From: Alcaligenes pakistanensis
Lineage (GTDB): Bacteria > Pseudomonadota > Gammaproteobacteria > Burkholderiales > Burkholderiaceae_B
Direction: 5' to 3'
DNA: 64,000 bases
Assembly: GCF_014652815.1 (NCBI RefSeq)
Contig: NZ_BMZN01000001.1
Coordinates: forward strand, 664,735-728,734
Shown here piece by piece: positions 19,892 to 29,235 of the stretch. The translations under genes and the position numbers were made by a program. The notes beneath the pieces were generated by a model. That model worked only from the letters and a program-made list of their open reading frames with translations, did no database searches and was not told where the DNA came from. How positions within the stretch are numbered: position 1 is the stretch's first letter; each line of letters opens with the position of its first letter.

Positions 19892-20752
19892 ATGACGCAT
19901 GGACGTGCTCTGGCTGCCATTCATGTGGCTGCCGTTCTATTCGGACTGACCGGTATTTTTGGTGAGTTGATTCAGGTAGGTGCCATGCTGATTACAGCGG
20001 GCCGTGCCAGCTTTGCGGTACTGGCTTTATTCATCAGCATTCGCTCTCAAGGGCGAGGGTTGCGCCAAGGCATGAAAGCAGCCGATTTTCGCATCTTGCT
20101 GATGGCCTCCCTTATGTTGGCCATTCACTGGGCAACATTTTTTGTGGCAGTCAAAGTCGGTGGTGTCGCCATTGCCACCTTGGGTTTTGCCAGTTTCCCC
20201 GCCTTCATCACCTTGTGTGAATGGGCCGTGCTGCGCGAACGCGTCACCTCGTCTGAGTGGATCATTCTGGCCTTGGTGACCTTCGGCTTATTGCTGGTCA
20301 CCCCTTCATTTGATTTCCAGGATCAATCCACCATCGGCCTGGCCTGGGCGGTGGCCTCCGGCTTTACCTTTGCCATGTTCACCTTGATCAATCGTCGTGC
20401 CGCCAAGCATCTGCCCGCACAACAAGTGGCCTGGTGGGAAAACCTATTTGTGGCCCTGATGTGCTGGCCTTTTGCACTCCACCTGCTGGGCGATAGCACC
20501 TTGGTCGACTGGATGTGGATTGCACTGCTGGGCGTATTTTGCACGGCACTCTCGCATTACCTGCTGGTATCGGCCTTGACTGTTTTGAATGCGCGCAGCG
20601 CCGGTATTGTGATCGCCCTGGAGCCAGTCTACGCCATCGCCTTTGCCGCCCTGCTCTTTGCCCAGTACCCCACTAGTCGGGCACTGCTGGGCGGCGCCAT
20701 CATGATTGGTGCCATCACTTGGGCGGGGCTGCGCCCACCCAAGTCAAGCTGA
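19892..20752 (+). CDS. EamA/DMT family transporter
   Basis: This 286-residue inner-membrane protein has two EamA halves with about ten hydrophobic helices. The first half starts LAAIHVAAVLFGLTGIFGEL; the second ends IALEPVYAIAFAALLF, a typical EamA closing motif. The substrate cannot be inferred. Its last 17 codons form the start of a 122-bp segment that recurs at 22375-22496. The stop at 20750-20752 lies within the repeat. Confidence 0.88.
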   Translation: MTHGRALAAIHVAAVLFGLTGIFGELIQVGAMLITAGRASFAVLALFISIRSQGRGLRQGMKAADFRILLMASLMLAIHWATFFVAVKVGGVAIATLGFASFPAFITLCEWAVLRERVTSSEWIILALVTFGLLLVTPSFDFQDQSTIGLAWAVASGFTFAMFTLINRRAAKHLPAQQVAWWENLFVALMCWPFALHLLGDSTLVDWMWIALLGVFCTALSHYLLVSALTVLNARSAGIVIALEPVYAIAFAALLFAQYPTSRALLGGAIMIGAITWAGLRPPKSS

Positions 20753-20819
20753 CCATTTAAGCCATCGCTTCCCTAGTTTGGTCGATGGCTTCGCCTACCT
20801 GACTGGTGCTGGCTTGGCC
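20698..20819 (+). repeat. Left copy of a duplicated gene junction (EamA 3' end + dehydrogenase 3' end)
   Basis: These 122 bases align without gaps to 22375-22496, with about 107 positions identical. The left part is the true end of the EamA gene. The right part, read on the minus strand, still encodes the C-terminus of the tartrate-dehydrogenase-like protein (GQASTSQVGEAIDQTREAMA and stop), differing at two residues from the intact gene. The similarity stops abruptly at about 20820. Confidence 0.85.
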
Positions 20820-21024
20820 GTATCACCACAGCCAGTTCACTTCCCTCCTGCCAGTCCGGATTCTGACCAGCACGTGTGCTGCCCATAGCCATCACACAAG
20901 GCATCCCAGCTTATTACGCAAGCCTTAGCCGAACAGCCGCCAGGGTAAAGCTCCACGACAGCAAGCTTAATTAAACATTACTGCTCTCTTGCCAGAGCAA
21001 ATTGTCTTAACATTGACGCACAAC
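20820..21024. other. Left part of the inserted segment, no gene seen
   Basis: These bases follow the left junction copy and precede the palindromic promoter region. Together with 20753-21143 they contain no open frame with family resemblance or a good ribosome-binding site. Composition is more AT-rich than the flanking core genes. Confidence 0.4.
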
Positions 21025-21067
21025 AAACTGACAACCAGTTACCATATTGGAAACGGTTTGTCAGTTT
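21025..21067. promoter_or_regulatory. 43-bp palindrome upstream of the small membrane protein gene
   Basis: The outer arms AAACTGACAA (21025-21034) and TTGTCAGTTT (21058-21067) are perfectly complementary, and 17 of 21 arm positions match over the whole palindrome. The size and symmetry suit a TetR-type or dimer-of-dimers operator. It lies 76 bases upstream of the ATG at 21144. No TetR gene is in the window. Confidence 0.6.
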
Positions 21068-21143
21068 AGCAAACTAGCCATCAATGACCACCTTGCTGCT
21101 ATACGTGGCATCCATCATGTCTTAAACACCCTTGGAGATCTAG

Positions 21144-21647
21144 ATGACACACATAACGTTAAAGGTAAAACGAAAAATCCATACCATTGCTGGCTGTCTC
21201 GCCGGGTTAGTCATCTTTAGCTTCTTTCTGTCCACCCTTCTCGTAGAAACTCTTGGGACGCGACAAGACATTGCACAGCTAAAAAATGCAATCGTTTTCC
21301 CAGGTTTGTTTATTTTGGTTCCACTGCTTGCAATCACGGGTGGACTTGGCCGAGCCATGATGGGCTCGACGTCCAGCGCAGTTCTAGTAAACAAAATGAA
21401 ACGCATGAAAATCATTGCCGCTTTAGGAATAACTGTCTTAATACCCTGCGCCATCATGCTCTCCCACATGGCGAGCAAAGACAACTTTGGAACACTCTTC
21501 ACAGTCATTCAAATCATAGAGATCCTGGCTGGTGCAACCAACCTGACGCTCATCATATTGAACGCTAGAGACGGCGTTTTGCTGACAAAAAGCCGACGCC
21601 AAAAAGTAGCAATTTCCACCAAAATAGCGAGAGAAAAAAACATGTAA
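21144..21647 (+). CDS. Small four-helix membrane protein of unknown function
   Basis: This 167-residue protein has four predicted membrane helices (about residues 15-36, 47-66, 90-108 and 115-138) and basic ends (KVKRKIH at the start, KSRRQK and KIAREK at the end). I recall similar uncharacterised transmembrane proteins in Pseudomonas and Acinetobacter but cannot name a function. GGAG precedes the ATG by six bases. It lies within the inserted segment, behind a 43-bp palindrome and ahead of the MarR-like remnant. Confidence 0.75.
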   Translation: MTHITLKVKRKIHTIAGCLAGLVIFSFFLSTLLVETLGTRQDIAQLKNAIVFPGLFILVPLLAITGGLGRAMMGSTSSAVLVNKMKRMKIIAALGITVLIPCAIMLSHMASKDNFGTLFTVIQIIEILAGATNLTLIILNARDGVLLTKSRRQKVAISTKIAREKNM

Positions 21648-21703
21648 GTAGCAACAGTCAGCCCTGTAAACGGCGAGATCAAGGCTGAAACCGTTACTAT
21701 GAC

Positions 21704-22287
21704 ATGTCTACCAATCCACCACAGTATCCGCTAGCTGGTGCAAACTGGAGTACATCACCATTACTCACTCTTCAGACGAGAACCGCCATAAATTACTGAC
21801 GGACACTATCCTCTCCATTTTCCGGCTAAAAACAGCGTTACTTAATAATGGGGATGAGCTGGTACGAACCTTGGTCGCTGACAGCACCGATTGGCAGGTT
21901 TTAGGGGCTTTGGCTCTGGCAACCCAACCTATGACAGCACCGATGGTCGCGGAAAGCATGGGAATGACCCGGCAAGGTGCGCAAAAACGTTTAAACAAGC
22001 TCGCGGAAGATAACTTGGTCAACCCTCTGCTCAACCCACGTCATGACCGCTCGCCCATCTGGGAACTTAGCCCTAAAGGGGCCGAAACCTATAAAAGCAT
22101 TATGAGTCGCTACGAAGTATGGCTTCAAATGCTTCTTCCAAAGTTTGAATCCACAAACGCTGATTTCCTGAGCACATCTCGACTGTTGCTAGAGTTAGAA
22201 AACGCTTTAAAACAGACTGATATCCAACACGACGTTCTGTCCGCCATACCAGGCAAGCCGAAACCTCACAGAACCAAGACGTCATAA
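21704..22287 (+). pseudogene. MarR-like winged-helix regulator, apparently frameshifted near its 5' end
   Basis: The main frame ends at 22287. It carries a winged-helix core (WQVLGALALATQP, MVAESMGMTRQGAQKRLNKLAEDNLV, then HDRSPIWELSPKG). Protein-like sequence in this frame continues upstream to about 21742 (LEYITITHSSDENRHKLL), yet the frame has no ATG or GTG there; its first usual start is TTG 21871, in the middle of the domain. The only nearby ATG (21704) is in another frame and joins it at the AAA run 21742-21744. Loss of one A would explain this. A working short protein from TTG 21871 is less likely. Confidence 0.6.
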
Positions 22288-22374
22288 AACGGCTAGAGCA
22301 TAGCTAGCCTGTACCAAGACCTTTGCCACTTTAGTTTAGATGTCCCAACAATCAGCCAATGTTGAAGGAGCCAG

Positions 22375-22496
22375 CATCATGTTTGGCACCATCACTTGGG
22401 CGGGGCTACGCCCACCCAAGTCAAGCTGACCGTTTAGGCCATCGCCTCCAAGGTTTGGGCAATGGCTTCACCCACCTGGCTGGTGCTGGCTTGGCC
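22375..22496 (+). repeat. Right copy of the duplicated gene junction
   Basis: This segment aligns without gaps to 20698-20819 at about 88 percent identity. Here the dehydrogenase end is the intact one, while the EamA end is a remnant of 17 codons (IMFGTITWAGLRPPKSS plus stop) with no gene in front of it. Confidence 0.85.
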
Positions 22497-23504
22497 ACCC
22501 AAATCAGGGGTGCGTGGGCCATTGGCCAGAACCTGCTCAATGGCTTGCACCACTTCTGCCGCAGCCTGCGGATAACCCAGGAAATCCAGCATCAAGGCAC
22601 CACTCCAGATTTGCCCCACCGGGTTGGCAATGCCTTTACCGTAGATGTCCGGTGCCGAGCCATGCACGGGCTCAAACAAGGATGGGAAGACACGCTCTGG
22701 ATTCAGGTTGGCTGATGGCGCAATGCCAATCGTGCCGGTACATGCCGGGCCCAAATCGGACAAGATATCGCCAAACAGGTTGGAAGCCACCACCACATCG
22801 AACCAGTCCGGGTGCTGCACAAAGTGCGCACACAAAATGTCGATGTGATACTTGTCCCACTTCACATCCGGGTACTGTTCGCCCATCGCCGCAACGCGGG
22901 AATCCCACCAGGGCATGGAGATGGAAATACCGTTGGATTTAGTCGCAGCCGTTACGTGCTTGCCGCGTTTTTTAGCCAGCTCGAACGCGAACTTCAAGAC
23001 ACGGTCGGTACCTGTGCGGGTAAACACACTTTCCTGAATCACCACTTCGCGCTGCGTGCCCTCAAACATGATGCCGCCGCTATTGGAGTATTCGCCTTCG
23101 GTGTTCTCGCGCACGATGAAGAAATCAATATCGCCAGGCTCACGACCAGCCAGGGGCGAGCGCACACCCGGCATCAAGCGCACCGGACGCAAGTTGATGT
23201 ATTGGTCAAACTCACGGCGGAATTTAAACAGCGACTCCCACAGCGACACATGGTCCGGCACCAGATCTGGCCAACCCATAGCACCAAAGAAAATCGCCTC
23301 GGCATCGGACAACTGCGCTTTCCAATCAGACGGCATCATGCAGCCGTGCTGTTGGTAATACTCCGAACTCCAGTCCAGTACCTGCCAGTCAAAATTAATC
23401 GAGTGACGACGCGCGGCTATCTCCAGCACACGCAAGCCTTCCGGCATCACTTCCTTACCGATCCCGTCTCCTGCGATCACGGCAATACGATGAACTTTAC
23501 TCAT
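22434..23504 (-). CDS. ttuC: Tartrate dehydrogenase/D-malate dehydrogenase (decarboxylating)
   Basis: This 356-residue member of the isocitrate/isopropylmalate dehydrogenase family has the features of tartrate/D-malate dehydrogenases: AVIAGDGIGKEVMPEG at the N-terminus, FRREFDQYINLRPVRLMPG, FIVRENTEGEYSNSGG and the NAD site LFEPVHGSAPDIYGKGIANP. These enzymes oxidise tartrate or D-malate with NAD and a divalent metal. The exact substrate is uncertain. Its 3' end is duplicated at 20758-20819. It stands alone on the minus strand. Confidence 0.88.
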   Translation of the reverse strand: MSKVHRIAVIAGDGIGKEVMPEGLRVLEIAARRHSINFDWQVLDWSSEYYQQHGCMMPSDWKAQLSDAEAIFFGAMGWPDLVPDHVSLWESLFKFRREFDQYINLRPVRLMPGVRSPLAGREPGDIDFFIVRENTEGEYSNSGGIMFEGTQREVVIQESVFTRTGTDRVLKFAFELAKKRGKHVTAATKSNGISISMPWWDSRVAAMGEQYPDVKWDKYHIDILCAHFVQHPDWFDVVVASNLFGDILSDLGPACTGTIGIAPSANLNPERVFPSLFEPVHGSAPDIYGKGIANPVGQIWSGALMLDFLGYPQAAAEVVQAIEQVLANGPRTPDLGGQASTSQVGEAIAQTLEAMA

Positions 23505-23600
23505 TCCCTTTCCTTGTGGTTTTACATGGCCTTAACGGCCTTATTCTGAAATTTTCCTGCTCGCTGGAGGCATGCTCAATACGATCGCGCCGCCAGCAAA

Positions 23601-23635
23601 ATCTGAGGGACTGGCTACCTTACGGAACCAGTCCC
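23601..23635 (-). terminator. Probable terminator after ghrA
   Basis: The arms GGGACTGG (23607-23614) and CCAGTCCC (23628-23635) form an 8-bp stem with a 13-base loop, followed on the minus strand by TCAGATTTT. The T tract is weak, so confidence is moderate. Confidence 0.55.
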
Positions 23636-23658
23636 CCATTGCATTCACGAAGAACGGA

Positions 23659-24597
23659 TCAATAACCTTGAGACTGATCCACCAGACCACTGGCGGCCTG
23701 ACCCTGATGCAACTGGGCTATGCGCGAACCAATCTGTTCCAGCGCCTGCTCACGCAAGGTAATACCCGAAATATGCGGCGTAATCATCACGGCCGGATTT
23801 CCCCAATAGGGGTGATCCGCCGGTAAGGGCTCTTGTGTGAAGGCATCCAGCATCGCCCCCGCCAACTGCCCGCTGTTCAATGCGTCCAGCACATCCTGAT
23901 CGACCAAATGTGCACCACGGGCCACGTTGATCAAATAGCCACCCGGCTGCAACTGAGCCAGGGTGTCACGATTGATCAGACCCTTGGTTTGCGGTGTCAA
24001 AGGCAAGGCATTGATCAGAATACGGCTGGCTGACAGACACTGCTGCAAGCCCTCCTCACCGGCGTAGCAGGGGAAATCGGCCTCATGCAAACGACGCGAC
24101 CAGCCGTGCACGGGATAACCCAGACTGGCAATGACCTGAGCGATTTTGCGCCCAATCACCCCTAAGCCCAGCACAGCTACCGGCCACTGCCGACGGTCCA
24201 CCGGACGATGCGCTTTCCACTGCCCCTGACGGGCCTGCTCTTCGTAAGGCTGAAAACGCCCTACTGCCTGCAATACACCATATAAGGCATATTCCGCCAT
24301 TTGTTCGGCCATGCCGGCATCTTCCAGACGATACAAAGGCACCGTGGACGGGATGCTGCTGGCGACAGCGTCAACCCCAGCCCCCAGATTAAAGGCCGCA
24401 CGCAGCCCTGGCTCCTGTTCAAACAAGGCCGTATCCGGTTGCCAGACCACCGCATACTGAGCGCCCGTACTAGGCTGGCCCACAGCAAATTCGTCCACAG
24501 TCCAGTCAGGATAAGCTTGCCGAAAATGCCCTGCCCAACGCTCCGTTTCTGAAGGTCTAGGGGTGGCAACAATTAAATGAGGCTGTTCCGTGGGCAC
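23659..24597 (-). CDS. ghrA: Glyoxylate/hydroxypyruvate reductase A
   Basis: This 312-residue D-2-hydroxyacid dehydrogenase reduces glyoxylate and hydroxypyruvate with NADPH. The nucleotide motif GLGVIGRKIAQ is near residue 150. INVARGAHLVDQDVLDAL and the C-terminal DAFTQEPLPADHPYWGNPAVMITPHISG match GhrA-type enzymes, including the E and H of the catalytic set. The start is GTG at 24597, overlapping by one base the stop of the upstream HerA-like gene (TAGTG), so the two are probably coupled. Confidence 0.9.
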   Translation of the reverse strand: MPTEQPHLIVATPRPSETERWAGHFRQAYPDWTVDEFAVGQPSTGAQYAVVWQPDTALFEQEPGLRAAFNLGAGVDAVASSIPSTVPLYRLEDAGMAEQMAEYALYGVLQAVGRFQPYEEQARQGQWKAHRPVDRRQWPVAVLGLGVIGRKIAQVIASLGYPVHGWSRRLHEADFPCYAGEEGLQQCLSASRILINALPLTPQTKGLINRDTLAQLQPGGYLINVARGAHLVDQDVLDALNSGQLAGAMLDAFTQEPLPADHPYWGNPAVMITPHISGITLREQALEQIGSRIAQLHQGQAASGLVDQSQGY

Positions 24598-26099
24598 TAG
24601 CGTTTTCCTCCAAACAAGGAACCCAATACCCCACGCAGCACTTTGGTGGCGGCCCGTTTGGTCTCGGTTCTAATCATGCTTTGCACCAAACCGTCTTTCT
24701 TGCCACCACGCGGCCCAGTTGATCCAAAAAGAAAATCATTCACGACGCCCATCAGACCGTCTTCTTTACCATCCACGGCTCCAGGCTTGCTGGCGCCCGC
24801 ATCGCCATTGGCTGCGGCATCAGTCGTGCGTTTAGCCAACACTTCATAGGCTGACTCGCGATCAATAGCCTGGTCATACTTCAGGCCGAACAAAGAGGCT
24901 TGGCGCACCGCTTGTCGTTCTGCATCGGTAGCGGGGCCAATCCGGCTCCCGGGCGCAACCAGCCAGGCACGCTCGGTAGGCGTTGGAGTACCTTTGGCAT
25001 CCAGCATGGACACCAGGGCCTCACCCACACCCAGTTCGGTAATGGCCGCTTCAATATCCAGGCCTGGATTAGGGCGCATGGTTTGCGCAGCTGTCTTGAC
25101 TGCTTTTTGATCACGGGGCGTGAAGGCACGCAAGGCATGCTGCACGCGGTTACCCAATTGGCCCAGAACCGTGTCTGGAATATCCAGCGGGTTCTGCGTC
25201 ACAAAATAAATACCCACGCCTTTGGAGCGAATCAGGCGAACCACCTGCTCGACTTTTTCCAGCAAGGCTTTGGGTGCACCTGTAAACAATAAGTGGGCTT
25301 CATCAAAGAAAAAAACCAGACGAGGTTTATCCAGATCACCTACTTCTGGCAGACGCTCGTACAAGTCAGCCAGCATCCAGAGCAAGAACACCGCGTACAA
25401 ACGAGGGGACTGCATCAGCTTGTCCGCAGCCAGCACGTTAATCGCCCCGCGACCCGAGGCATCCGTACGAATCCAGTCCATGACATCCAAAGCCGGCTCG
25501 CCAAAGAAGCGATCCGCCCCCTGGGTTTCCAGACGCAGCAAGGCCCGTTGGATTGCCCCCACACTGGCAGCAGCGATATTGCCGTATTGATTACGCAGTT
25601 GCGCGGCCCGATCCGCAACGTCCTGTAACACGGCACGTAAGTCTTTCAAATCCAGAATCAGTTGCCCTTCGTCGTCAGCCACGCGAAAAACGATATTCAA
25701 CACCCCTTCCTGGGTATCGTTCAGCTCCAGAATCTGGGATAGCAACAAAGGGCCCATATCGGAGATGGTGGCCCGGACCGGATGGCCTTGCTCGCCAAAA
25801 ATGTCCCAGAAGGTGACCGGGTTCGCGCCCCAGGCTGGCTCGGGCAGGCCCAGCTTTTGCAAGCGTTCCTGCAATTTGGGATTCGGCTGCGCCGCCTGGG
25901 AAATACCACTTAAATCCCCTTTGGCATCGGCCAGAAACACCGGCGTGCCCTGACGGGAGAAGGCTTCGGCCAGTACCTGCAAGGTGACCGTTTTACCCGT
26001 TCCTGTTGCCCCCGTAATACAACCATGCCGGTTGGCCAGAGCGGGCAGCAGGTAAAGGGGAGTCGTGCTGTTCTGAGCAAGCAAAATTGGATCGGCCAT
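24597..26099 (-). CDS. yjgR: HerA-like ATPase, DUF853 family (YjgR type)
   Basis: This 500-residue cytoplasmic P-loop ATPase has Walker A GATGTGKT (30-37) and Walker [12 protein letters not shown] (D266-E267), followed by the [23 protein letters not shown] segment that is characteristic of YjgR/DUF853 proteins. These are related to HerA/FtsK motors, but their role is not established. The C-terminal tail (about 425-500) is low-complexity and then basic, ending LGSLFGGKR. It is the first gene of a two-gene unit with ghrA. Confidence 0.92.
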   Translation of the reverse strand: MADPILLAQNSTTPLYLLPALANRHGCITGATGTGKTVTLQVLAEAFSRQGTPVFLADAKGDLSGISQAAQPNPKLQERLQKLGLPEPAWGANPVTFWDIFGEQGHPVRATISDMGPLLLSQILELNDTQEGVLNIVFRVADDEGQLILDLKDLRAVLQDVADRAAQLRNQYGNIAAASVGAIQRALLRLETQGADRFFGEPALDVMDWIRTDASGRGAINVLAADKLMQSPRLYAVFLLWMLADLYERLPEVGDLDKPRLVFFFDEAHLLFTGAPKALLEKVEQVVRLIRSKGVGIYFVTQNPLDIPDTVLGQLGNRVQHALRAFTPRDQKAVKTAAQTMRPNPGLDIEAAITELGVGEALVSMLDAKGTPTPTERAWLVAPGSRIGPATDAERQAVRQASLFGLKYDQAIDRESAYEVLAKRTTDAAANGDAGASKPGAVDGKEDGLMGVVNDFLFGSTGPRGGKKDGLVQSMIRTETKRAATKVLRGVLGSLFGGKR

Positions 26100-26238
26100 G
26101 ATTGTTTGTTCTCTTCCGGATAGAATGCCAAGTGCTTAGATTCTAGCGACTTTCGCCCAAGCTCGGGCCTTGTCGTCCAGACAGGTTAAAATAGATCTGT
26201 TTTTCTTTGAACGTAGTCTACTGAATTGGTAATACTTT

Positions 26239-26970
26239 ATGGCCGGACATAGTAAATGGGCGAATATTCAGCACCGTAAAGGTCGTCAAGACGCAAAACG
26301 GGGCAAACTTTGGACCAAGATCATTCGTGAGGTCACCGTAGCCGCACGTGCCGGCGGCCCTGACCCCGAGTCCAACCCACGTTTGCGCATGGCCTGGGAC
26401 AAGGCAACCGCTGCCAATATGCCCAAGGACAACATCACGCGCGCGATCCAGCGCGGTGCAGGTGGCACAGACGATGCCAATTACGAAGAGATTCGCTATG
26501 AAGGATATGGCGTTAACGGTGCAGCCGTGATCGTGGACTGCATGACCGATAACCGTCAGCGTACCGTCTCGGACGTGCGCCATGCCTTTACAAAAAATGG
26601 CGGTAATCTGGGTCTGGACGGGTCGGTAGTGTTTCAATTCCGCCACTGTGGGCAGTTTCTGTTCGCACCGGGCGCCTCGGAAGACACCATTATGGAAGTC
26701 GGTCTGGAGGCCGGTGCTGACGATATCGTCACCGACGAAGAAGGCCTGATTGAAGTGCTGTGTACGCCCAGCGACTACCCCGCCGTACAAGCGGCGTTCC
26801 AGGCAGCCGGATTGACCCCTGAAGTCGAAGGCGTGGTCATGAAAGCCCTGAACGAGACCGAATTGGCTGGCGACGATGCCATCAAAATGCAAAAACTTCT
26901 GGACGCACTGGAAGGCCTGGACGATGTCCAAGAGGTCTACACCACCGCGGTCATGGACGAAGCCGAATAA
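26239..26970 (+). CDS. yebC: YebC/PmpR family regulatory or translation protein
   Basis: This 243-residue protein begins [20 protein letters not shown], the universal YebC signature, and has the FTKNGGNLG block in the middle. YebC/PmpR proteins have been described as DNA-binding regulators and, more recently, as factors easing ribosome stalling at proline-rich stretches (family knowledge). The usual length is about 240-250. purD starts 48 bp downstream, so the pair may be co-transcribed. Confidence 0.96.
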   Translation: MAGHSKWANIQHRKGRQDAKRGKLWTKIIREVTVAARAGGPDPESNPRLRMAWDKATAANMPKDNITRAIQRGAGGTDDANYEEIRYEGYGVNGAAVIVDCMTDNRQRTVSDVRHAFTKNGGNLGLDGSVVFQFRHCGQFLFAPGASEDTIMEVGLEAGADDIVTDEEGLIEVLCTPSDYPAVQAAFQAAGLTPEVEGVVMKALNETELAGDDAIKMQKLLDALEGLDDVQEVYTTAVMDEAE

Positions 26971-27018
26971 CCTGGTTCCTGAAAACTCCTCTTTGCGGGC
27001 CCTGCCCGACTCATCACT

Positions 27019-28308
27019 ATGAAGCTACTTGTTGTTGGCAGCGGCGGCCGTGAACACGCCTTGGCATGGCGCCTGGCCCAATCTGCACGGGTGCAAACTG
27101 TTTATGTTGCCCCGGGCAATGGCGGTACGGCCCGTGCCGAGCGCATTGAAAACCTGAACATCACCGATATTCAGGAACTGATTGCCTTTGTGAAAGAAGA
27201 AAAAATTGCCTTCACCATCGTGGGCCCCGAAGCCCCTCTGGCCGCAGGCATTGTGGACGCCTTCCGTGCGGCCGGCCTGAAAATCTTCGGCCCCACCCAG
27301 GCAGCGGCGCAGCTGGAAAGCTCCAAAGACTACGCCAAAGCCTTTATGGTGCGTCACAACATTCCCACCGCTGCTTACGCAACCTTTACCGATCCCGAAG
27401 CGGCCAAGGATTACATCCGCCAGCAAGGCGCCCCCATTGTGGTCAAGGCCGACGGCCTGGCTGCGGGCAAGGGTGTGATTGTGGCGACGACCCTGGAAGA
27501 AGCGCTGGGCGCCATTGACGACATCCTGGGCGACGGCCGCTTTGGTGCAGCCGGTGCACGCGTGGTCGTGGAAGAATGCCTGACCGGCGAAGAAGCCAGC
27601 TTCATCGTCATGTGTGATGGCAAGAATGTTCTGCCTATGGCAACCAGCCAGGATCACAAACGCTTGAAAGACGGCGACCAGGGTCCGAATACCGGTGGCA
27701 TGGGTGCATACTCCCCCGCCCCTATCGTCAGCCCCACGCTGCACAACCGCATCATGCGTGAAGTCATTCACCCCACCATGCAGGGAATGGCCAAAGAAGG
27801 CTTGCCTTACTCGGGCTTTCTGTACGCCGGCGTGATGATTGACGATGGCCCGGACGCCACGCGTCCTATCAAGGTGCTGGAATTCAACTGCCGCATGGGC
27901 GACCCTGAAACCCAACCCATCATGATGCGCATCAAAAGCGACCTGACCGAAACCTTCGAACTGGCCCTGGCTGGCAAGCTGGACGAGGCCACCATCGAAT
28001 GGGATCGCCGCACCGCCATTGGTGTAGTACTGGCAGCGGCCAACTACCCCGAAGAGCCCCGTACGGGCGACGCCATCACTCAGTTTGCCGTGGATACCGA
28101 CAACTGCATTACCTTCCACGCTGGCACCCAGCTGAAAGACGATGTGGTAGTTACCACGGGTGGCCGAGTTCTGTGTGTCACCGCCATGGCTGACTCGATC
28201 CGACGCGCCCAGGAAGCGACCTACCAGGCCATTTCCCAAACGCACTTCGACGGCAAGCAATTTCGCACTGATATTGGCTGGCGCGCTCTGCCCAGCAGCG
28301 AATCCTGA
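27019..28308 (+). CDS. purD: Phosphoribosylamine-glycine ligase
   Basis: PurD is an ATP-grasp enzyme that joins glycine to phosphoribosylamine in purine synthesis. The 429-residue product starts MKLLVVGSGGREHALAWRLA and keeps VKADGLAAGKGV (ATP-grasp loop), TGGMGAYSP and the metal site EFNCRMGDPETQ. The length is normal. It is followed by hemF after 21 bases. Confidence 0.97.
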   Translation: MKLLVVGSGGREHALAWRLAQSARVQTVYVAPGNGGTARAERIENLNITDIQELIAFVKEEKIAFTIVGPEAPLAAGIVDAFRAAGLKIFGPTQAAAQLESSKDYAKAFMVRHNIPTAAYATFTDPEAAKDYIRQQGAPIVVKADGLAAGKGVIVATTLEEALGAIDDILGDGRFGAAGARVVVEECLTGEEASFIVMCDGKNVLPMATSQDHKRLKDGDQGPNTGGMGAYSPAPIVSPTLHNRIMREVIHPTMQGMAKEGLPYSGFLYAGVMIDDGPDATRPIKVLEFNCRMGDPETQPIMMRIKSDLTETFELALAGKLDEATIEWDRRTAIGVVLAAANYPEEPRTGDAITQFAVDTDNCITFHAGTQLKDDVVVTTGGRVLCVTAMADSIRRAQEATYQAISQTHFDGKQFRTDIGWRALPSSES

Positions 28309-28329
28309 TTCACGTAGCAAGGTCTTTTC

Positions 28330-29235
28330 ATGTCTTTACCCATTGATACCGTCCAGGCTTATTTCCGTCAGTTGCAAAGCCACATCGTGGACACACTTGA
28401 GCAGCTGGATGGCACGCCTTTCGAGTCGGACCAGTGGGATCGTCCGGAAGGCGGCGGCGGTCTGTCCCGCCTGCTGGAAAACGGCCCCGTGTTTGAGCGG
28501 GCTGCCGTTTTATTCAGCCATGTCAAAGGCCACACCCTGCCCCCGTCGGCCAGCGCCCACCGTCCTGAACTGGCCGGACGTCCCTGGGAGGCTATGGGGG
28601 TCTCGCTGGTCATTCACCCGCGCAACCCCTTTGTCCCCACCACACACATGAACGTGCGTATGTTTGTGGCGCAAGCCCAGCAAGCCGACCAACAAGACGT
28701 GTTCTGGTTTGGTGGCGGTCTGGATTTGACCCCTTACTACCTGTACGAAGATGATGCCCGTCATTTTCATCAGGTTTGCCACGATGCGCTGGCTCCACAC
28801 GGAGCGGATTACTACCCGCGCTACAAACGCTGGTGCGATGAGTATTTTTATCTGAAGCACCGTAATGAAACCCGTGGCATCGGCGGTATTTTCTACGACG
28901 ACCTGAACGAGCCCGGCTTTGAGGCCAGCTTTGCCCTGACACGTTCAGTGGGTAATTCCTTTACCGATGCGTATGCGCCTATTGTGCGTGCCCACAAGGA
29001 TCAGGAATACACCCAGGCCCATCGGGACTTCCAGGCCATACGTCGTGGCCGCTATGTCGAGTTCAATCTGGTCTTTGACCGAGGCACCCTGTTTGGCCTG
29101 CAATCGGGCGGACGCACCGAGTCCATCTTGCTATCCATGCCACCCCAGGCCAATTGGCGCTATAACTGGTCGCCCGAACCGGGCACACCGGAAGCCGCTC
29201 TGGCGCAGTACCTGGTGCCACGCGAATGGATTTAA
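28330..29235 (+). CDS. hemF: Oxygen-dependent coproporphyrinogen III oxidase
   Basis: HemF converts coproporphyrinogen III to protoporphyrinogen IX using oxygen. The 301-residue protein has the family motif [10 protein letters not shown] (128-137), conserved histidines H96 and H106, and the C-terminal [32 protein letters not shown] segment. It overlaps the nadD start by 10 bases. A HemJ-like protein that could perform the next oxidation is encoded at 62.7 kb. Confidence 0.97.
   Translation: MSLPIDTVQAYFRQLQSHIVDTLEQLDGTPFESDQWDRPEGGGGLSRLLENGPVFERAAVLFSHVKGHTLPPSASAHRPELAGRPWEAMGVSLVIHPRNPFVPTTHMNVRMFVAQAQQADQQDVFWFGGGLDLTPYYLYEDDARHFHQVCHDALAPHGADYYPRYKRWCDEYFYLKHRNETRGIGGIFYDDLNEPGFEASFALTRSVGNSFTDAYAPIVRAHKDQEYTQAHRDFQAIRRGRYVEFNLVFDRGTLFGLQSGGRTESILLSMPPQANWRYNWSPEPGTPEAALAQYLVPREWI

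Noticed and set aside
27025..28320. 431-codon frame on the minus strand
   Set aside because: Antisense to purD; V/H/G-rich composition with no domain.
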